NCBI GenBank assembly: GCA_023395695.1 | Contig: JAEWYJ010000346.1 | Coordinates: 1 to 10,087, forward strand | Reading direction: 5' to 3' | Origin: Bacillota bacterium | Lineage (GTDB): Bacteria; Bacillota; Clostridia; Oscillospirales; Ruminococcaceae | DNA length: 10,087 nucleotides | Part shown: in pieces, positions 6,178 to 10,087 of the stretch | How positions within the stretch are numbered: position 1 is the stretch's first letter | Layout: every line of letters begins with the position of its first letter | Notes under the pieces: generated by a model | Seen by the model: the letters and a program-made list of their open reading frames with translations, nothing else | The model's database searches: none | What the model was told of the DNA's origin: nothing | Translations under genes and position numbers: made by a program

Positions 6178-7068
6178 ATGAACAAAATTCTGGAATGTGT
6201 ACCGAACTTCAGCGAAGGCCGCGACCTTGATAAGGTCGAGAAAATTGTCGCCCCTTTCCGCGGCAAAGAAAACGTCAAGCTGCTCGACTACAGCACCGAC
6301 AAGGATCATAACCGCTGTGTCGTCACGGTGGTCGGCGAGCCGGAGTCGGTGCGTGACGCTGTCATTGAAGCGATTGGCATTGCCGCCCAGCTCATCGATA
6401 TGACCAAGCACGAAGGCCAGCACCCCCGCATGGGCGCAACCGACGTCGTGCCGTTTATTCCGATTCGCAATTGCACCGTTGAAGAGGCCGATCAGATCGC
6501 CCGTGAGGTCGCTACGGCGGTCGGAGAAAAATTCGGCGTTCCCAGCTTTTTGTATGAGAAGTCCGCTACCGCGCCTCACCGCGCCAATCTGTCCGACATC
6601 CGCAAGGGCCAGTTTGAAGGCATGGCGGAAAAAATGCAAGATGCCAAGTGGAAGCCCGATTTCGGCCCCCAAACCATTCACCCGACCGCCGGTGTAACCG
6701 CCATTGGCGCGCGGATGCCGCTTATCGCTTTCAACATTAACCTTGACACGCCCAATGTGGACATCGCCACTCAGATTGCGCACAAGGTTCGCTATCTTAA
6801 TGGCGGCTTCCGCTTTGTCAAGGCAATGGGTGTCATGCTTGAAGAACGCAATATCGCGCAGGTTTCGATGAATCTGACCGACTACACCAAGAGCGCCATT
6901 TATCGTGTATTTGAGACGGTTAAGATGGAAGCCCGCCGCTATGGCGTCAACGTTGTCGGCAGCGAGGTCATTGGCCTGACCCCGATGGCCGCACTGATTG
7001 ATTGCGCGGAGTATTATCTGCAAATTGAGAACTTTAATATGGATCAGGTTCTTGAAACCCGACTCTAA
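6178..7068 (+). CDS. ftcD: Glutamate formimidoyltransferase (formiminotransferase)
   Basis: Moves the formimino group of N-formimino-L-glutamate to tetrahydrofolate, giving 5-formimino-THF and glutamate; the last step that releases glutamate in this branch of histidine breakdown. Cytoplasmic. The 296-residue product is the one-domain bacterial form, without the cyclodeaminase domain fused to it in mammals. It shows ECVPNFSEGR (6-15), STDKDHNRCV (39-48), GQHPRMGATDVVPF (80-93) with His82, which corresponds to the catalytic histidine of the mammalian enzyme, and the folate-site region NINLDT...VRYLNGG. I chose ATG 6178 because ACGGAG (6163-6168) sits 9 nt before it and MNKILECVPNF is the normal N-terminus. 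fchA follows after 24 bases, surely in one transcript. Confidence 0.97.
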   Translation: MNKILECVPNFSEGRDLDKVEKIVAPFRGKENVKLLDYSTDKDHNRCVVTVVGEPESVRDAVIEAIGIAAQLIDMTKHEGQHPRMGATDVVPFIPIRNCTVEEADQIAREVATAVGEKFGVPSFLYEKSATAPHRANLSDIRKGQFEGMAEKMQDAKWKPDFGPQTIHPTAGVTAIGARMPLIAFNINLDTPNVDIATQIAHKVRYLNGGFRFVKAMGVMLEERNIAQVSMNLTDYTKSAIYRVFETVKMEARRYGVNVVGSEVIGLTPMAALIDCAEYYLQIENFNMDQVLETRL

Positions 7069-7092
7069 ACGCTTAAACCGGAGGATAAATAT

Positions 7093-7713
7093 ATGGAAAT
7101 GAAAACAATGACGCTTGAGGTTTTCTGCGCCACGACTGCTTCTAACGAGCCTGCGCCCGGCGGCGGCAGCGTCGCGGCACTGGCCGGCGCGCTGGCTGCA
7201 TCGCTTGCCGAAATGGTGGCCCAGCTGACCGTCGGAAAAAAGGGCTACGAGGATGCCACCGACGATATGAATGCGCTGATTCCACAAGCCGCGGCGCTGC
7301 GCGCCGCTTTGCTGGACGACATCACCCGCGACAGCACCTCCTTTAACGCTTATATGGATGCGCTGTCTCTGCCCAAAAATACCGACGAAGAAAAGGATAT
7401 CCGCCGTCAGGCTATGCAGGAAGCGCTCAAAAAGGCTGCTGAGGTACCGCTTAGTGTTGCCGAAACTGCGGCCAAGATTATGCCTATGGCGGCACTGCTG
7501 GTTCAGAAGGGCAATTCCAACGCCGTGACCGACGGTTTGGTTTCAGCCATGATGACGCGCACCGCCGTATTGGGCGCTCTGCTCAATGTCAAAATAAATC
7601 TGGGCTCAATTAAGGATGAGATGTATGTCTCCCAAATGAAGGAGAAAATTCTGCAAATTGAGACCGATATCATCAATGCCGAGGCCGCGGTGCTTGCCTC
7701 CTCTCCATTATAA
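7093..7713 (+). CDS. fchA: Formimidoyltetrahydrofolate cyclodeaminase
   Basis: Converts 5-formimino-THF to 5,10-methenyl-THF with release of ammonia, the reaction that follows FtcD. Cytoplasmic, with an all-helical fold. The 206-residue product is the usual length of the free-standing FTCD_C family protein. Seen are the family signature PAPGGGSVAALAGALAASL (20-38), LLDDITRDSTSFNAYMDAL (73-91) and the NSNAVTDGLVSA stretch (141-152). ATG 7093 follows CGGAGGA (7079-7085) by 7 nt. It is the second gene of the ftcD operon and ends in a strong terminator. The two-protein arrangement may still channel the intermediate through a complex (inference from the fused mammalian enzyme). Confidence 0.96.
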   Translation: MEMKTMTLEVFCATTASNEPAPGGGSVAALAGALAASLAEMVAQLTVGKKGYEDATDDMNALIPQAAALRAALLDDITRDSTSFNAYMDALSLPKNTDEEKDIRRQAMQEALKKAAEVPLSVAETAAKIMPMAALLVQKGNSNAVTDGLVSAMMTRTAVLGALLNVKINLGSIKDEMYVSQMKEKILQIETDIINAEAAVLASSPL

Positions 7714-7732
7714 AGCTGATTTTTATCCCGCG

Positions 7733-7764
7733 AAAGGGCGACCGGAGCTTCGGTCGCCCTTTTT
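7733..7764 (+). terminator. Intrinsic terminator of the ftcD-fchA operon
   Basis: A perfect 12-bp stem (AAAGGGCGACCG 7733-7744 with CGGTCGCCCTTT 7751-7762), a 6-nt loop and a run of five Ts (7760-7764). It starts 20 bases after the fchA stop. Textbook form. Confidence 0.95.
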
Positions 7765-8037
7765 GCATTTATTATACCATGAGCGCAAGCGAATGGTATA
7801 ATTTGCGCATCAAAAGGTAGCAAGCCGCGTTAAGCGGCGAGCCGTTGCGCATCGCTCCGGTATAATAGCCGTCTTGCGGCTATCATACTGTCCTAAGCCA
7901 AAAGCAGCGACAGCTCTACGGTTATTTTTTTTAGACGCCGGCCGTTATCGCCTTTAGCGGGCGTCAGCGTGCCGGCATCTTTTTTATGGATCGGCACAAA
8001 AGCATATCGTAAATCTCATTTGCAGATTGAAGGCTAA
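7765..8037. other. Hairpin-rich non-coding stretch, possible dispersed repeat element
   Basis: No gene supported. It holds several inverted repeats: ATTATACCAT/ATGGTATAAT (7771-7780 with 7793-7802), GCCGC/GCGGC (7824-7838), and GTAT-ATAGCCG/CGGCTAT-ATAC (7860-7888). The motif TTGCGCATC occurs twice (7803-7811, 7845-7853), as does GGTATAAT (7795-7802, 7859-7866). Open frames on both strands read like short protein tails: minus 8015-7893, 40 residues containing PIHKKDAGTLTPAKGDNG; plus 7897-8034, containing VIFFRRRPLSPLAG. Neither has a ribosome binding site or start context. This pattern suits a repeat or element remnant rather than a gene, but copy number cannot be judged from one window. Confidence 0.4.
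7933..7985 (+). terminator. Second terminator-like hairpin after fchA
   Basis: AGACGCCGGC (7933-7942) pairs with GCCGGCATCT (7971-7980) over 10 positions with one mismatch. A 28-nt loop can itself fold further (CGCC...GGGCG), and six Ts follow (7980-7985). It is a plus-strand terminator form about 170 bases beyond the fchA terminator. It may end an unseen short RNA or belong to the repeat-like stretch in which it sits. The large loop lowers confidence. Confidence 0.4.
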
Positions 8038-8703
8038 ATGACAGGAGACACTCGGGTGCATCAGAAGCAATTTAAGTAGGTGTTTGTTCAACCTCACAAG
8101 ATTAGCGCTGCTGTTTTGTGGCAAAAAGCGTATTTTTGTCGAGGACAAATTTTTGAGTAAATTTTTATTTATTTTTACAACACACTTTAGTAAAATATAT
8201 AAAAGCGATTATAATAACACGCATTCTACTGCATTCAGGCGCTTAAAGGTCAAAAAGCCAGCGCCATCGCCGCTTCGCCATTTCGCTAGCATATTACCGA
8301 AATAAAGTTTCATCTTTATTCCGTCTTTTGTTTATTATCTACAATCAGCCGCAGACAGCAAAATGGCGTTTTAATCACGATTTTGTCATATATTCTGGAT
8401 TAATCCCATAGACTGTATATTAACACTTCTTCTCGACCTCGATAATATGTTGTCATTTTTGCTAAATCATCGCTTCGCAATTAGATGGATACGTAGAATA
8501 GCATTTGCATTTTATGCAATTTTTCCACCCCGTGCAGACAATCGCCCTCAGATGCAGGCGTCCGAAACCGGCTCGGCAGCGAAACATTGGCAATTGTACT
8601 TAGACGTTTCTTTGACAGCATATTCGTATACTCTAATCACAAACCGGAGCGCTGTGCAAAAACGGCACGACGCCTCCCTCTGATAAAAGGAGATTGTACG
8701 AAA
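8038..8703. other. AT-rich gene-free stretch upstream of hutH
   Basis: About 660 bases with no convincing coding sequence. The longest open frames (8084-8305 from a TTG, 8447-8683 from an ATG; both plus) lack ribosome binding sites and show no recognisable family. Features seen are an AT-rich hairpin AATAAAG/CTTTATT (8301-8320) followed by TCTTTTG, and a palindromic TTGCAT-TTT-ATGCAA (8505-8519). A perfect TTGACA at 8612-8617 is followed only by poor -10 matches (TAATCA at 8634 with a 16-nt spacer; TATACT at 8627, too close). The base composition differs clearly from the GC-richer genes on both sides. Confidence 0.45.
8505..8519. promoter_or_regulatory. Candidate operator upstream of hutH
   Basis: TTGCAT and ATGCAA form a perfect 6-bp inverted repeat around TTT, in the size range of a dimeric regulator site. 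It lies about 185 bases before the hutH ATG and about 90 bases before the best -35 hexamer. Short AT-rich palindromes occur by chance, so support is weak. Confidence 0.25.
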
Positions 8704-10087
8704 ATGAAAACCATTGTTTTGACCGGTCAGGATCTTACCCTGGAAGAGGTCGTACTTGTCTGCCGAGAGAATGCGCAGGTTATACTTTCCGATGCAGCCA
8801 AACAGAGTATCAACGCGTCGCGCGAGGTTGTGAATCAGATCGTAGAGGAAGAACGTGTTGTTTACGGCATTACAACCGGATTCGGAAAATTCAGCGATGT
8901 TGTTATCAGCAGCGACGAATGCAAGCTGTTACAAAAAAATTTAATCGTCACCCATGCCGTGGGCGCGGGTGAGCCTTTCCCCAGAGACGCGGCGCGCGGC
9001 ATTATTCTTTTGCGCATTAATAACTTGGCCAAGGGATTTTCCGGCGCACGCATGGAAGTTGTGCAAACAATGGTGGATATGCTCAACAAAGGCGTAACCC
9101 CCGTTGTTCCGCAAAAGGGTTCACTGGGCGCTTCGGGCGATCTGGCGCCGCTGTCGCACATGGTGCTGCCGATGCTTGGACTTGGAAAAGCCGAATATCA
9201 GGGCGAAATTCTCGATGGCGCACAGGCCATGGCACGCGCGGGCATTCCGACCATCGAACTGAGCGCGAAGGAAGGTCTGGCGCTTATCAACGGTACGCAG
9301 GTCATGACGGCCACCGGCGCACTGACCGTCTATGACGCCATTTCGCTTCTGAAAATTGCGGATATTGCGGCGGCTTTGAGCTTTGAAGCCCATAACGGCG
9401 TCACCGACGCGCTGGATTCACGCATTCACGCCATACGCCCGCATCAGGGACAGGTAGATACCGCCCGCATTGTCAGGCAGCTTTTGGCGGACAGCAAAAA
9501 CACGACCCGTCAGGGCGAGGTTCGCGTGCAGGACGCCTATTCTCTGCGCTGCGTGCCGCAGGTACACGGTGCCAGCAAGGATGCCATCAATTTTGTAAAG
9601 AATAAAATTGAAATTGAAATTAACTCGGTTACCGATAACCCTATTATTCTCAAAGAGACGATGGAATGCATCTCTGGCGGCAACTTCCACGGCCAGCCCA
9701 TGGCGCTTCCCTTTGACTTTTTGGGCATCGCCATCGCAGAGCTTGCCGATATCTCCGAGCGTCGGCTGGAACGGCTGGTGAACCCGGCCCTGAGCGGACT
9801 CCCGGCCTTTTTAACCAAGGACGGCGGCGTTAACTCCGGCTTTATGATCGTCCAGTATTCTGCGGCCTCGCTGGTATCTGAAAACAAGGTGCTGGCGCAT
9901 CCCGCCAGCGTGGACAGCATTCCATCTTCTGCAAATCAGGAGGATCATGTCAGCATGGGCACCATTGCAGCCCGTAAAGCACGCGAAATTCTTGAGAATG
10001 CGCGGCGCGTGCTTGCAATGGAGCTGATGTGCGCCTGCCAGGCCATCGACCTGCGCGGCGACAAAGGGCTTGGAATCGGCACTAAGC
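8704..10087 (+). CDS. hutH: Histidine ammonia-lyase, N-terminal 461 residues (runs off right edge)
   Basis: Removes ammonia from L-histidine to give urocanate, the first step of histidine degradation. Cytoplasmic tetramer with a self-made MIO cofactor. The MIO-forming Ala143-Ser144-Gly145 is seen in GSLGASGDLAPLSH (139-152). Other active-site landmarks are YGITTGFG (54-61), THAVGAG (83-89) with His84, LINGTQ (194-199) with Asn196, VQDAYSLRC (275-283) with Tyr279 and Arg282, GNFHGQPM (326-333), and ANQEDHVSMG (410-419) with Glu413; all fall one residue from their Pseudomonas positions. The family is about 505-515 residues, so roughly 45-50 are outside the window. ATG 8704 follows AAGGAG (8687-8692) by 11 nt. 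The frame is intact throughout. hutU and hutI are not in the window. Confidence 0.98.
   Translation, partial: MKTIVLTGQDLTLEEVVLVCRENAQVILSDAAKQSINASREVVNQIVEEERVVYGITTGFGKFSDVVISSDECKLLQKNLIVTHAVGAGEPFPRDAARGIILLRINNLAKGFSGARMEVVQTMVDMLNKGVTPVVPQKGSLGASGDLAPLSHMVLPMLGLGKAEYQGEILDGAQAMARAGIPTIELSAKEGLALINGTQVMTATGALTVYDAISLLKIADIAAALSFEAHNGVTDALDSRIHAIRPHQGQVDTARIVRQLLADSKNTTRQGEVRVQDAYSLRCVPQVHGASKDAINFVKNKIEIEINSVTDNPIILKETMECISGGNFHGQPMALPFDFLGIAIAELADISERRLERLVNPALSGLPAFLTKDGGVNSGFMIVQYSAASLVSENKVLAHPASVDSIPSSANQEDHVSMGTIAARKAREILENARRVLAMELMCACQAIDLRGDKGLGIGTK

Noticed and set aside
6055..7287. 410-codon open frame on the minus strand across ftcD and fchA
   Set aside because: It lies fully antisense to two clear, family-matched genes. 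Its His/Arg/Gly-rich translation shows no known motif, and its length is a by-product of the codon use of the real genes.
7765..8037. CRISPR-like or riboswitch-like array in the hairpin cluster
   Set aside because: The repeated motifs are only 8-9 bases and unevenly spaced with no unique spacers, and I do not recognise a known riboswitch core; nothing beyond hairpins and short repeats is supported.
8084..8305. 73-codon open frame from a TTG start
   Set aside because: Weak start, no ribosome binding site, and a Lys/Phe-rich translation typical of AT-rich non-coding DNA. It may belong to a repeat but is not a supported gene.
8447..8683. 78-codon open frame upstream of hutH
   Set aside because: No ribosome binding site, no recognisable family, composition unlike the neighbouring genes. 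Its end close to the hutH ribosome binding site is not enough support.

Overview
The window looks like chromosomal DNA from a spore-forming member of the Clostridia, possibly an Oscillospirales/Ruminococcaceae-type gut or anaerobic organism. The reasons are a spoIIIA sporulation operon, strong AGGAGG-type ribosome binding sites, separate FtcD and FchA proteins as in histidine- or glutamate-fermenting anaerobes, and a dedicated formate--tetrahydrofolate ligase. Assignment to an order is inference; no rRNA or tRNA gene is present to fix it.

Layout. Positions 1-1848 (minus strand) hold the first four genes of the spoIIIA operon: spoIIIAA, spoIIIAB, spoIIIAC and the start of spoIIIAD, which runs off the left edge. 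A sigma-E-like promoter lies just upstream of spoIIIAA. Positions 1908-3167 (minus) hold a two-gene unit with a 4-nt overlap, a family 8 glycosyltransferase followed by a small two-helix membrane protein with a zinc ribbon; it ends in a clear intrinsic terminator. Positions 3437-5113 (minus) hold fhs, and 5339-5941 (minus) a HutD-family protein. Positions 6178-7713 (plus) hold ftcD and fchA, closed by a strong terminator. About 940 bases without a convincing gene follow (7765-8703), and then hutH (plus) from 8704 off the right edge.

How the genes work together. HutH deaminates histidine to urocanate. Urocanase and imidazolonepropionase, not seen here, would lead to formiminoglutamate. FtcD moves the formimino group to tetrahydrofolate and FchA converts it to 5,10-methenyl-THF with release of ammonia. 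After hydrolysis to 10-formyl-THF, Fhs can run towards formate and make ATP. So hutD, ftcD, fchA, hutH and fhs form a coherent histidine-degradation and one-carbon module, arranged around a divergent control region (5942-6177) that carries two inverted repeats. The spoIIIA operon and the glycosyltransferase pair are separate units.

I see no CRISPR array, no recognisable transposase, no phage genes and no toxin-antitoxin or defence genes. The least explained DNA is the hairpin-rich then AT-rich stretch 7765-8703. It may be a non-coding or dispersed repeat element, but that is a guess that needs a copy-number search. I did not find evidence of a wholly new biological system.
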